A DNA stretch of 64,000 bases from assembly GCA_947385085.1 (NCBI GenBank), contig CANDJN010000002.1, positions 53,760-117,759 on the forward strand. Direction: 5' to 3'. The notes below the pieces were generated by a model. That model saw nothing but the letters and a program-made list of their open reading frames with translations. It was not told the DNA's origin and did not search any database. The DNA comes from an uncultured Erysipelotrichaceae bacterium (GTDB lineage Bacteria; Bacillota_I; Bacilli_A; Erysipelotrichales; Erysipelotrichaceae). Positions 45,350-53,260 of this stretch are shown piece after piece. How positions within the stretch are numbered: the stretch's first letter is position 1; every line of letters begins with the position of its first letter. The translations under genes were made by a program, and so were the position numbers.

Positions 45350-45988
45350 TTAGGACAGAAGATTATGAACTGCCCTGTAAACAAAAGGAATATACATACA
45401 AAGCAAAGTCAGCCGTTCCCATATTCCCTCATATCTCAGCATCGTGTTTTGAAATTGCTCTTTATCTCCCAAGATAAAGCAGATAAAGAAAACCAATGCT
45501 AAGATAAAGGCGATAATCGACACAACACCAAAAATAAAATCATTCTGCTTAAATGCCAAAATTCCATTTAACAGAGGGAAAAACAAAAATATCATAAATC
45601 CTAATGCCGCACTTAATCCGTGTATCTTTGAGGCAGCAGTAACTATATTTTTGCTTTCATTTACACTGAAAAATTCAGAAATAAGCCCTGCTCCAATAGC
45701 AAAAATGCCAATCGAAAGCAGCACAAAAACTGCCAAAACAGGAAACCTTACTCTTATAGATAGGAATTATACAATTGCTGAAAATGCAAGGAAACCTCCA
45801 AGCCAGATAAGCCATAAATTATAAATAAGCCGGACAGGACTTCGGGGGTTTCCTAAAGCACTCATAACCATTATTTTCCCGTTATATTCAGCATAAAATT
45901 GTTCCAATACCAACGGGATAAAAAACTCCCCTATGATGGTAAATAACAAAATAATATTAAATAACCGATTGTCCATTATGTTCCTCAT
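45350..45988 (-). pseudogene. DUF998-type membrane protein gene with in-frame TAA
   Basis: Two same-frame segments (45988-45767 and then to 45350) are separated by one TAA at 45764-45766 or nearby. Before it stands GNPRSPVRLIYNLWLIWLGG, after it FLSIRVRFPVLAVF. Together they give a polytopic protein of about 212 residues with the DUF998 character (a GNP..SP... IYN. LIW signature and six hydrophobic segments). The function of the family is unknown. It belongs to the minus-strand accessory operon. Confidence 0.7.
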
Positions 45989-46000
45989 CTCATGATTCTT

Positions 46001-46468
46001 CTAAAACTTTGCTATATTTCCTTGAAAGTTGTGTGCTTTTTCCAACAGCGGTCCTTTTGCTCCCATTGTAAAAGCAATATCGCTGCTGCGGATAGATAAC
46101 AGTTCCATTCCAGGCTGTAATTCCAAAGCTTTCAAAGTGCTCTGCGGCAATTTTATAACTCCGTTGCTGTCAATGCCTAACCAAGCGTATTTACGCCCTT
46201 TATATTGAATAAATTCACCCGCTGAAAGCTGGCAATCTCTTAATGCAGGGCAATCCTCTAAAATATGTTTTAACTTTGAATCCGACAGAAGCGAGAAAGT
46301 CGTAACGCAAAATCCTCCCGTTATTTTGCTTCCTGTGAAAATAATAACCTTATCATCCCGTGTAGCATCATATTCAGACAATGCCTGCGGAGGAATATGT
46401 ATTTTTAAATCGTCCCTCACAACAGAAAGTCCAAATATGAATTTACCTCCTTTGTTAAGTTGCGGCAT
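46001..46468 (-). CDS. AbrB/SpoVT-like protein
   Basis: A 155-residue protein that seems to hold two AbrB-like swapped-hairpin units: LKIHIPPQALSEYDATRDDKV at about residues 20-40 and GVIKLPQSTLKALELQPGME at about 109-128. The role is most likely DNA-binding or partner-binding, but the double form is not one I know well. It starts 121 bases from the divergent padR gene and leads the minus-strand operon, so PadR probably controls it. Confidence 0.6.
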   Translation of the reverse strand: MPQLNKGGKFIFGLSVVRDDLKIHIPPQALSEYDATRDDKVIIFTGSKITGGFCVTTFSLLSDSKLKHILEDCPALRDCQLSAGEFIQYKGRKYAWLGIDSNGVIKLPQSTLKALELQPGMELLSIRSSDIAFTMGAKGPLLEKAHNFQGNIAKF

Positions 46469-46512
46469 AAAAACCCTCCTTTGTCGCTATTCCATTTTTA
46501 GTTTAGATATGG

Positions 46513-46540
46513 TATAATAGTAATATCAATAAATATTACT
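46513..46540. promoter_or_regulatory. Divergent promoter region with PadR operator
   Basis: TATAAT at 46513-46518 is followed at once by the perfect inverted repeat AGTAATAT/ATATTACT (46519-46526 and 46533-46540). It lies between the PadR gene and the minus-strand operon, in the expected place for PadR binding. Confidence 0.6.
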
Positions 46541-46589
46541 TCATATATATAGTAGTACAAACACAAAGAAATGTCAAGGAGGAATACAA

Positions 46590-47126
46590 GTGTTATCAAA
46601 GCCCGCAACTATGCTTTTAGGACTAATTTACGAAAAACCACTTAACGCATACGAAATAATCAAACTCTTAAACTATATGAATGTAAAATGGTGGTTTAAT
46701 GTTGCTGATTCCACCGTGTATTCTACTTTGAAAAACCTTGAAAAAAAGGAATATATAACAGGCACAACTGAAAAGGTCGGAAATATGCCAGACCGTACTG
46801 TTTATAGCCTTTCTGATAAGGGGAAAGATGAATTTATAGCTACACTGCGTGCATCCATCCTGCAATTCAATTATGATACAAACATTTTTTCTATTGCAGC
46901 TTTCTTCCTAAATATTTTCCCTCCTTATGAACAGCGGGAACTTATGCAAAAACGCCTTAGTATTTTGCAAAAATATCGTGATGGAATTGAAAAGCAAGTC
47001 AATCCCTTGTGGGAAAGTGAAGTTCCTGCCATACATTCAGCGAATGTAAAACGAATGATTGATTTGGTAGACGCTGAAATATCAGGAACGAATCGTTTGC
47101 TTGACAGCTGTAGTAAAACCGATTAG
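46590..47126 (+). CDS. PadR family transcriptional regulator of the accessory island
   Basis: A 178-residue PadR regulator. The N-terminal winged helix LLGLIYEKPLNAYEIIKLLN...ADSTVYSTLKNLEKKEYI is typical, followed by the wing DRTVYSLSDKGKDEF and a C-terminal helical domain. It is divergent from the AbrB-like/DUF998/KTR/CPBP operon and probably represses it. Distinct from the PadR at 33542. Confidence 0.88.
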   Translation: MLSKPATMLLGLIYEKPLNAYEIIKLLNYMNVKWWFNVADSTVYSTLKNLEKKEYITGTTEKVGNMPDRTVYSLSDKGKDEFIATLRASILQFNYDTNIFSIAAFFLNIFPPYEQRELMQKRLSILQKYRDGIEKQVNPLWESEVPAIHSANVKRMIDLVDAEISGTNRLLDSCSKTD

Positions 47127-47142
47127 TATAGCGGTATAAAAG

Positions 47143-47190
47143 AGCAGATGAGTTTATGAGGTATCTCACAAGCTCATCTGTTCTGTGTTT
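47143..47190 (+). terminator. Terminator after PadR gene
   Basis: CAGATGAG (47145-47152) pairs with CTCATCTG (47173-47180), extended by a short outer pairing, and is followed by a TGTTTTT run. Confidence 0.65.
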
Positions 47191-47219
47191 TTGCGTGTGG
47201 CTCGGTGATGACGATTCTG

Positions 47220-47513
47220 CGCACGCTCTTATGTTACCTAGCCGTCTTATCCATTCTAAGGCGTTTTCTTCCTTTAGCCCTTTGTTATGTATCGTTCCTG
47301 ATTCATGCCCTCTATGAGCCGCACAAAGCGTTCCTGTGTATGTCTGTAACTGTCGGCAAGATAAGCGTTAAGCCTGCCGCTTGAGAGAAGATTGGTGTTT
47401 GTAACTTTTTAGGTCTGTTTCAGATAAACTAAATGCCGCTGTCCCCAGATGCCTAATGTCCGTTCTTCTTCGGTGGGTAATTTCAAAGTCGGGATTAAAT
47501 AAGTATAAAAACA
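47220..47513 (-). pseudogene. Remnant of transposon-encoded protein TnpV
   Basis: On the minus strand the translation reads TYLIPTLKLPTEEERTLGIW and GQRHLVYLKQT, then a stop, then LLSSGRLNAYLADSYRHTQE and RFVRLIEGM, another stop, and EENALEWIRRLGNIRACAE. This is the order of TnpV, a small protein of mobilizable transposons of the Tn4451 kind. At least two in-frame stops break it. It fills most of the 430-base gap between the PadR terminator and the M50 gene and marks the island as a decayed mobile element. Confidence 0.75.
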
Positions 47514-47581
47514 AAAAGGCGATACGGTATCAAAATAGCTAAAAAGATGTTATAATGCTACAGAAAGCAATAGGTGATAAG

Positions 47582-48355
47582 ATGTTAAGATCAATTTTCA
47601 GCGGGTGGAGCTTTTTAAAATGGCTGTTGAACGGAGCCATAATGATACTGACAATTTTTTTCTTGTCTTATTTCGTCAATCCGATTTTTGCCGTTGGTTA
47701 TGTCGCTATGCTGCTGATTCATGAAATGGGACATATCATTGCGGCACGAGCCTATGATGCGATTGTTCGTTTTGGCGGCTTTACGCCCTTCGGCGCTTAT
47801 ATTGAAATTATCAATAAAACCTCAATCAAGGAGAATGCGATTATCGCAATCAGCGGTCCGTTATGCGGTTTGTTGGCAACGATTCTATATTTGTTTCTGT
47901 TTTATTTTCTAAAGGATTACACCTTCTTATGGCTCAGCTTCTTTGGCGCAGTGGTATCCGCATTGAATCTATTGCCGCTGAATCCGTTTGATGGCGGTAA
48001 GGTCATTGCGGGAACATTTAAGTTCTTCCCCTTGTGCTTCATACCGCTTTTGGCTTATGGAATTTATCGCATGATGGATCAGATGATCCTATTGGTGCTG
48101 TTTACCTTTTTGATTCTGTATATTTTTTATGATTTTATGACCACAAGAAGAAGGAATCGCTTTAAAGATCTTGTACAATATAAAAAAAGCACACGAGCAC
48201 TCATCTTCCTTGTGTACTTGCTGGTTTTTGTGTTACTGGGAGCATTGATCGTTACGATGGTGATGGAATATCGCGAGGCACTGTTGCCGCAGATTGACTT
48301 ATCTCAGCGTTTCCATGAATTCCAACAATGGCTGTCTTCCATCATACCGTGGTGA
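47582..48355 (+). CDS. M50 (site-2 protease-like) membrane metalloprotease
   Basis: A 257-residue membrane protein with the zinc site HEMGH at residues 47-51 and the second motif NPFDGG at about 147-152, characteristic of the M50 family. About six transmembrane segments. Such enzymes cut transmembrane anti-sigma factors or pheromone precursors; the substrate here is not known. I take ATG 47582, after AGGTGAT, as the start. The in-frame ATG 27 bases upstream lies within the likely -10 sequence TATAAT (47551-47556). Confidence 0.82.
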   Translation: MLRSIFSGWSFLKWLLNGAIMILTIFFLSYFVNPIFAVGYVAMLLIHEMGHIIAARAYDAIVRFGGFTPFGAYIEIINKTSIKENAIIAISGPLCGLLATILYLFLFYFLKDYTFLWLSFFGAVVSALNLLPLNPFDGGKVIAGTFKFFPLCFIPLLAYGIYRMMDQMILLVLFTFLILYIFYDFMTTRRRNRFKDLVQYKKSTRALIFLVYLLVFVLLGALIVTMVMEYREALLPQIDLSQRFHEFQQWLSSIIPW

Positions 48356-48368
48356 TAAACAAGCATAA

Positions 48369-48395
48369 GAAAACCTCAAATATTGAGGAGTTTTA
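48369..48395 (+). terminator. Terminator after the M50 gene
   Basis: AAACCTCAAATATTGAGGAG followed by TTTT. It is nearly identical to the hairpin at 49051. Between here and 48520 I see nothing else. Confidence 0.65.
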
Positions 48396-48519
48396 TCGAT
48401 TTGGCGGAGGTCAATACGCGAAGTTATATGAAAAGAAAATTTGAAACGAAATGGGTTTAACACCTCCATAAGAAATCAAAAGTTATGCAACGACGAACAA
48501 TAGATTCTGAAATTGTTTT

Positions 48520-48927
48520 CTATCGCCGGAAATCTTTTAACAAGAAGATTTCCAAAGGCTCGTTTGGCAGTAATAATGAACCACAATCCACGTAACCGCT
48601 TTTGCGATAAAAGAATTGTGCCTGTTCCGTTGATAATGTCGAGGTTAAAACCATAGTGTATTCCTTTTTTAACATTTCTTTTTCCCAGAAATCAATCAGT
48701 TTCTTTCCATATCCTTTTCTTATATCATATGGCAAAATGTACAACATATTGATAAACGGAATATGATCCCAAAACAAATGAAATCGTAACCATCCGACGA
48801 TATGATCATGATCAAATAGGATGATCACTCTTTTTTGATAGATAGCGTTCATCAGCTCCGCTTCCGTAATATGCTTATCCCATTTACGCAGTATTACAAA
48901 ATCGTTTTTATCGGCATATCGAATCAT
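48520..48927 (-). CDS. GNAT family acetyltransferase
   Basis: A 135-residue acetyltransferase-like protein. The pattern IRYADKNDF at the N-terminus, VGWLRFHLFWDHIPFINMLY and then YDIRKGYGKKLIDFWE (the acetyl-CoA-binding loop) marks the GNAT fold. The substrate is unknown. It stands alone between two terminators, with a short gap to the hxlB gene. Confidence 0.82.
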   Translation of the reverse strand: MIRYADKNDFVILRKWDKHITEAELMNAIYQKRVIILFDHDHIVGWLRFHLFWDHIPFINMLYILPYDIRKGYGKKLIDFWEKEMLKKEYTMVLTSTLSTEQAQFFYRKSGYVDCGSLLLPNEPLEIFLLKDFRR

Positions 48928-49050
48928 ACTAGAACCTTTTTCCTAATATAAAAAATTGTATCACAGACAAATAGAGATCACAATCAATGTTTCTACGATA
49001 TTTAGCAAAGGCTTTTTTTACCTATGCCATGATGAGATTACAGTCAATCA

Positions 49051-49078
49051 AAAAACCTCGAATATTGAGGCTTTTTTG
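49051..49078 (-). terminator. Terminator after hxlB
   Basis: On the minus strand AAGCCTCAATATTCGAGG is followed by TTTTTT. The 49 bases of flank show no other feature. Confidence 0.75.
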
Positions 49079-49082
49079 TACA

Positions 49083-49646
49083 TTATTCCAGATCGGCATG
49101 ACGCTGAAACATCGTTTCTGCCGTTTCCTTCATGTGATCCATCAGCTCCATAACAGTGGCATCATAGGTGATGAGCTGCATCTGTTCGAAGGCATTGCCC
49201 ATTGGCTGAATGGAGGTAATGTCGATACCCGCATTCTTCAGCTTTGGTGATACACCCGGCAATACGACGACCACATCTGCCATTAAGCCAATAGTGGATT
49301 TAGCATCCATCGTAATCAATGCGATTTTAACGCCGTTTTTCTTTGCTTTGCGCGCCATTGCCACCAAGCTGTCCGTTTCCCCTGAGCCTGAGCCGATGAT
49401 TAACAGATCGCCTTCATGCGTATGGGGATTGGTAATTTCACCGACCATACTAACCGACAAGCCTAAATGCATCAAGCGATTGGTAAAGGCGCGAATCGCT
49501 ACTCCGGAACGTCCTGCACCGGCAGTAAAGATATGCTTGGCATTGAGAATTTCTCTAACGAAAGCGTCAAATTCATTATCCTTGGCATATTGTAAATTGT
49601 GTAACAGTTCGTTTAGAATTTTTTCACTGTAAACTTTTACGCTCAT
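49083..49646 (-). CDS. hxlB: 6-phospho-3-hexuloisomerase
   Basis: A 187-residue SIS-domain isomerase converting 3-hexulose 6-phosphate to fructose 6-phosphate. The sugar-binding GAGRSGVAIRAFTNRL is at about residues 43-58, with GSGSGETDS later. It follows the hxlA gene by 11 bases on the minus strand. Together they form the ribulose-monophosphate pair, which fixes formaldehyde or, run in reverse, makes ribulose 5-phosphate. Confidence 0.9.
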   Translation of the reverse strand: MSVKVYSEKILNELLHNLQYAKDNEFDAFVREILNAKHIFTAGAGRSGVAIRAFTNRLMHLGLSVSMVGEITNPHTHEGDLLIIGSGSGETDSLVAMARKAKKNGVKIALITMDAKSTIGLMADVVVVLPGVSPKLKNAGIDITSIQPMGNAFEQMQLITYDATVMELMDHMKETAETMFQRHADLE

Positions 49647-49657
49647 ATTCGTTCCTC

Positions 49658-50293
49658 CTATGCGTGCATCTTAGCAGCTAAAGCCGTCGCTGCGGCAACC
49701 GGGTCATCAGCTCTTACGATGCCGCCGCCGACAATGATGATCTCCGGTTCATATTTCATATATTCTTCAATGGTGTCAAGATTGATCCCTCCGGCTACCG
49801 CCAACGCGGTATGCTTTACATATTGGCGTGTTTCCTTTAAATCATCAAGCGGAGTACGACCCACAGCCTGTTGATCCAAGCCGGTGTGGATCGCTATGAC
49901 ATCCACGCCCAATGCTTCCATTGTTTCCACGCGCTTTCGCAAATCCGATACGCAGATCATATCCACAACGACTTTGCGTCCTGCCTGTTTGGCACTCTTG
50001 ACACAATCCTGTATCGTTAGATCATCGGTAACGCCAAGCACCGTCACATAATCGGCACCGGCTTGAAATGTAATATCCGCTTCCAATGCACCGCCATCCA
50101 TGATTTTAGCATCGCACAGCACCTCTAGCGATGGATAAGCCGCTTTAATCGTTTTCACAGCCTCCATGCCATATTGCATCATAAAGGGAGTTCCTACCTC
50201 TATAATATCAATAACATCCTTTACCTTTTCCAACAGGGTCATGGTTTCTGTTAAGGTGACATCATCTAAAGCAATCTGTAATTTTGGTTTCAT
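49658..50293 (-). CDS. hxlA: 3-hexulose-6-phosphate synthase
   Basis: A 211-residue TIM-barrel enzyme of the orotidine-decarboxylase superfamily. The active-site motif DAKIMD is at residues 61-66; GGGIVRADDPVAAATAL closes the phosphate site. It condenses formaldehyde with ribulose 5-phosphate. Related keto-gulonate-phosphate decarboxylases share the fold, but the following SIS isomerase favours this reading. Strong promoter TTGACA-17-TATAAT lies upstream at 50329-50357. Confidence 0.88.
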   Translation of the reverse strand: MKPKLQIALDDVTLTETMTLLEKVKDVIDIIEVGTPFMMQYGMEAVKTIKAAYPSLEVLCDAKIMDGGALEADITFQAGADYVTVLGVTDDLTIQDCVKSAKQAGRKVVVDMICVSDLRKRVETMEALGVDVIAIHTGLDQQAVGRTPLDDLKETRQYVKHTALAVAGGINLDTIEEYMKYEPEIIIVGGGIVRADDPVAAATALAAKMHA

Positions 50294-50328
50294 AACAGTC
50301 TCCTTTCTTTATCCTTTTCATCATGTTC

Positions 50329-50357
50329 ATTATATTATTGGGAAAGGTTGTTGTCAA
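50329..50357 (-). promoter_or_regulatory. Consensus promoter of hxlAB
   Basis: TTGACA (50352-50357), 17 bases, TATAAT (50329-50334) on the minus strand: a perfect sigma-A promoter. Confidence 0.9.
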
Positions 50358-50360
50358 GAA

Positions 50361-50376
50361 ATGTAAGCGTATACAA
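50361..50376. promoter_or_regulatory. Putative cre site for CcpA
   Basis: ATGTAAGCGTATACAA agrees at every fixed position with the general cre pattern WTGNAANCGNWNNCAW. It lies just upstream of the hxlAB -35 and between it and the DeoR operator, suggesting carbon catabolite control. ccpA is not in the window. Confidence 0.65.
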
Positions 50377-50384
50377 ACAAATTA

Positions 50385-50417
50385 ATTCCAATATTTTACC
50401 TTGTGATATATTGGAAT
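50385..50417. promoter_or_regulatory. Operator inverted repeat between hxlA and deoR genes
   Basis: ATTCCAATAT (50385-50394) and ATATTGGAAT (50408-50417) form a perfect 10-base inverted repeat. Its right arm lies in the spacer of the regulator's own promoter (TTGTGA 50401-50406, TATAAT 50424-50429). This is probably the DeoR-family binding site. Confidence 0.75.
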
Positions 50418-50445
50418 TTTTGCTATAATGCAGTTGGTGATTCAT

Positions 50446-51219
50446 ATGACTAAAAAATTAAGTGCACAGCGCCGCAATGAAATTGCTCAGCGGCTATTTC
50501 AAAACGGCAATATTCATATAGCGGATTTGGCTAAGGAGTATCAAGTATCCACAGAAACGATCCGCAAGGATTTAATCTATCTGGAACAACAGGGGATTGC
50601 GCAAAAGAGCTATGGCGGCGCAATCATATCAGAAGGAATGCTGGAGCGTCCGTTTTCGCAAAAGGAAACGGAGCATGTAGAAATCAAAACCAAGCTTGCC
50701 CAAGCAGCACTGCCATGGATTCCGAAGCAGGGAACAATCTATATTGATTCCGGAAGTACGAATACCATCTTGGCAAAGCAGTTAATGATGCGCGATGATT
50801 TAATCATCATCTCCAATGCGATTAATATCGTAGCGCTGTTATCCCATTCGCAAAACCAGGTGTTTTGTATCGGCGGACAGCTGCGCAATTCCAGTAAAGC
50901 GGTAATTGGCTTTTGGGCTACGGATGCGATTACGCAACTGCGCATTGATGTTGCCTTTATAGGGACAAACTGTTTTGAAGGGTTTCATGGGCCATCGTGC
51001 ACCAATTATGAAGAAACGCAGTTAAAACAGCTCGTTGTAAAACAGGCTCAACAAACAATTATAATGGCAGATCATACAAAATTTCATCACACGAGTCAAT
51101 TTCAAATATGTCCGTGGAACGATATCACCGCATTGATCACCAATCATCATGAAACAGAAAATAAAAAAATTATGGCGGAAATAAAAGCGCGAACGATGTT
51201 GATCTATGCCGAAGATTGA
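50446..51219 (+). CDS. DeoR family regulator of the hxlAB genes
   Basis: A 257-residue DeoR regulator. The N-terminal winged helix is QRRNEIAQRLFQNGNIHIAD and VSTETIRKDL; the C-terminal sugar-phosphate sensor has IYIDSGSTNTILAKQL. It normally senses a phosphorylated sugar. I place the start at ATG 50446, after GGTGATTC, not at the TTG/ATG within the promoter. Divergent from hxlAB. Confidence 0.9.
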   Translation: MTKKLSAQRRNEIAQRLFQNGNIHIADLAKEYQVSTETIRKDLIYLEQQGIAQKSYGGAIISEGMLERPFSQKETEHVEIKTKLAQAALPWIPKQGTIYIDSGSTNTILAKQLMMRDDLIIISNAINIVALLSHSQNQVFCIGGQLRNSSKAVIGFWATDAITQLRIDVAFIGTNCFEGFHGPSCTNYEETQLKQLVVKQAQQTIIMADHTKFHHTSQFQICPWNDITALITNHHETENKKIMAEIKARTMLIYAED

Positions 51220-51233
51220 TGGTTATTGCGTTA

Positions 51234-51282
51234 AAATCACCGGTTGTACACAAGTTATTTTGAGGCAAGTCAACCGGTTTTC
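51234..51282 (+). terminator. Terminator of the deoR gene
   Basis: CCGGTTG (51240-51246) pairs with CAACCGG (51271-51277) and is followed by TTTTC. Confidence 0.75.
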
Positions 51283-51362
51283 ATCATGCTCATCATACTT
51301 TAAATATAAAATACAAAGATTACCAGTGCAAGCAAGCGCATTTTACTATATAATATAGATAA

Positions 51363-51413
51363 GGTTTTTTACCTTCATTAATCATAAGCAAAAAGTAATG
51401 ATAGAATGAAAGG
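51363..51413. repeat. Long imperfect hairpin in the 420-base gap after deoR
   Basis: GTTTTTTACCTTCATTAATCAT pairs, with few mismatches, with ATGATAGAATGAAAGG and the AAAAAAC that follows it, around a loop of about 12 bases. A second small hairpin CCGTT-GCGA-AACGG (51499-51512) with a GNRA tetraloop follows. Neither matches a riboswitch class I know. Apart from the promoter at 51583 I see nothing else in the 51220-51638 gap. Confidence 0.4.
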
Positions 51414-51582
51414 AAAAAACACTTGTTAGTAATTGATTAATACAAACAAATGACTTGTGAAAAAATTGGAGAATTTTTACAGTTTTGATGGGCAATCTCC
51501 GTTGCGAAACGGCCTTGTTATGTATAAACTGGAAAGGATCGGTATAAAATAGTGTTATCAGCGTGTGCAAATTAAGGCAAGT

Positions 51583-51611
51583 TTGACAAGTTGATTTTCG
51601 TATGCTAGAAT
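51583..51611 (+). promoter_or_regulatory. Promoter of the 3D-domain lipoprotein gene
   Basis: TTGACA (51583-51588), 17 bases, TAGAAT (51606-51611), 27 bases before ATG, which is preceded by AAAGGAGG. Confidence 0.88.
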
Positions 51612-51638
51612 AAGCAACGACCCTAAAGGAGGAAATTT

Positions 51639-52412
51639 ATGAAGCTGAAAAGAATATGTGCTTTTCTAATCATGGTTTTCTATCTCTCCGGCTGTGCCAG
51701 TGATACATTCGACACGACGATGGAGGGTGATCGGCAGGTAACCAATGCGCAGCTGTCACAGTTGACCTCACGAGATAACCGACAGCTTGCTTACAACATG
51801 GATGGCAAGATGAAGACTTCCTTAAAGCAGGAAGTTAAGCAGTATGCCGTTTCTAAAACGTTAACGAAAAAGCTGGTGGATCAAGAACCGGTACAGGAAT
51901 CATTAAAGAATATTATGGCGCTCAGCGAGGCAGAACAGTATAAGGTGGAAAAACCGGAACCTGAGCCGGAAGTAAAAGTCCCTGATGACAGCACGCAGGT
52001 CGCAGCCAGCGATGCATTTGAGGTGTATACGACTTTATATGGCGTGGATTGCTACGGATGCAATGTCCGCGAGGATGGCAGCGGCAACACGGCAATCGGC
52101 GTTCAGCTGAATCCCAATGTAGGGGTGATGCAGAGCGATGGTACTTGGCTCAGCGGTTTGACTTATGATGGCTATTATATCATTGCGATGGATCCTTCCA
52201 TCCCCTTCTATTCCATTGTGGAGATTTCCAATCACGGCTTAAGCGGCATGGGATTCTCTCCTGATGTACCGATAAAATGCATGGTATTGGATCGCGGTGG
52301 TGCGATTTACGATAATCATATTGATTTGTATATAGGCAGTGAACAAGATGTGAATCAGATTCATTATGACGGCTCACAGGCGGTGGCACGCATCTTACGT
52401 TATGGCAGTTAG
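51639..52412 (+). CDS. Lipoprotein with 3D domain
   Basis: A 257-residue exported protein with lipobox LSGC (Cys 20) after a hydrophobic signal. A low-complexity, charged region (about 80-125) leads to a C-terminal 3D domain: YYIIAMDPSIPFYSIVEI, KCMVLDRGGAIYDNHIDLYIG, the pattern of RPF/MltA-type double-psi barrels with three Asp residues. It is thus a probable peptidoglycan-cleaving or binding protein of the cell surface. It has its own promoter and terminator. Confidence 0.8.
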   Translation: MKLKRICAFLIMVFYLSGCASDTFDTTMEGDRQVTNAQLSQLTSRDNRQLAYNMDGKMKTSLKQEVKQYAVSKTLTKKLVDQEPVQESLKNIMALSEAEQYKVEKPEPEPEVKVPDDSTQVAASDAFEVYTTLYGVDCYGCNVREDGSGNTAIGVQLNPNVGVMQSDGTWLSGLTYDGYYIIAMDPSIPFYSIVEISNHGLSGMGFSPDVPIKCMVLDRGGAIYDNHIDLYIGSEQDVNQIHYDGSQAVARILRYGS

Positions 52413-52579
52413 CTCTTTTGCATAGGAAAAACGATCATTTAAAAAAATCATTGGGGTGGAATACTTTTTTAATACGCAAAAAACAGGAATATTTATGGGA
52501 AATAGTTTCGGGAAATGAATCGCTCGTTTCATGTTTACCCATATCTGACTTTCATATCTTTTATTTATGAGTATATGAT

Positions 52580-52628
52580 GCCTTTGCCTTGGTCAATGCA
52601 TGACCAAATTTAGCGCAAAGGCTTTTTA
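52580..52628 (+). terminator. Nested terminator before rnmV
   Basis: GCCTTTGC and GCAAAGGC pair around an inner hairpin TTGGTCA/TGACCAA, and TTTTT follows. The rest of the 52413-52697 gap holds nothing else that I can support. Confidence 0.75.
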
Positions 52629-52697
52629 TGCTTTTTTCATTTGCGGTTTTTTTACGCTGGCCGTTATGATAAAATAAAGGGGAAAGGTTGTAGCGTA

Positions 52698-53246
52698 ATG
52701 AAAGTAAAAGAAATTATTGTGGTCGAGGGAAAGCATGATACCCAGCGATTACAGAAGTTTGTAGAATGCGATACGTTAGAAACCGGCGGTTTATGCTTTG
52801 ATTCGTCCAAGCTGGAACTCATTCGCTTATTACAAAAGGAACGCGGTGTGATTATTTTCACGGATCCTGATGGTCCCGGAGAGAAGATTCGTCGTACGAT
52901 CAATGATGCGGTGCCCGGATGTAAAAATGCCTTTATTGCACGGGATAAGGCTAAAACCGCACGCAAGGTCGGTGTAGAACATGCGGCAGGCAAAGATCTT
53001 TTAGAAGCATTAACGCATTTGATGAGCTATGAAAGGAATCCGCTCCAAACAATATCATGGCGTGAATTTATGTCATTGGGATTGAGTGGCAAGCCAAATA
53101 GTCAGGATATGCGGGAAAAGCTGGGAAATACGCTGTTTATCGGCAAATGCAATGGTAAAACACTATGGAAACGATTGAATATGCTGGGACTTTCTTGTGA
53201 GCAGGTAGCGCAGCTGTTAAAGGCAGCGCAATGCCTTGATCAATAA
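52698..53246 (+). CDS. rnmV: Ribonuclease M5
   Basis: A 182-residue Toprim enzyme that matures 5S rRNA. VVEGKHDTQRLQKF is the first Toprim motif with the catalytic Glu, followed by FTDPDGPGEKIRRTI with the DxD-like pair. I choose ATG 52698, after GGAAAGG, as start. The conserved rnmV-rsmA-ispE order continues with the next genes. Confidence 0.93.
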   Translation: MKVKEIIVVEGKHDTQRLQKFVECDTLETGGLCFDSSKLELIRLLQKERGVIIFTDPDGPGEKIRRTINDAVPGCKNAFIARDKAKTARKVGVEHAAGKDLLEALTHLMSYERNPLQTISWREFMSLGLSGKPNSQDMREKLGNTLFIGKCNGKTLWKRLNMLGLSCEQVAQLLKAAQCLDQ

Positions 53247-53260
53247 TAAAGGAGAATTGT

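Noticed and set aside
47127..47220. Possible tRNA or att site at the island edge
   Set aside because: I found no cloverleaf or repeated att core there.
48401..48519. Possible small gene between the M50 and GNAT genes
   Set aside because: No frame with a ribosome site longer than about 20 codons.
52641..52697. Longer start for rnmV, adding 19 residues
   Set aside because: The added part overlaps the terminator tail, has no ribosome site and no family similarity. ATG 52698 begins exactly with the conserved MKVKEIIVVEGKHD.
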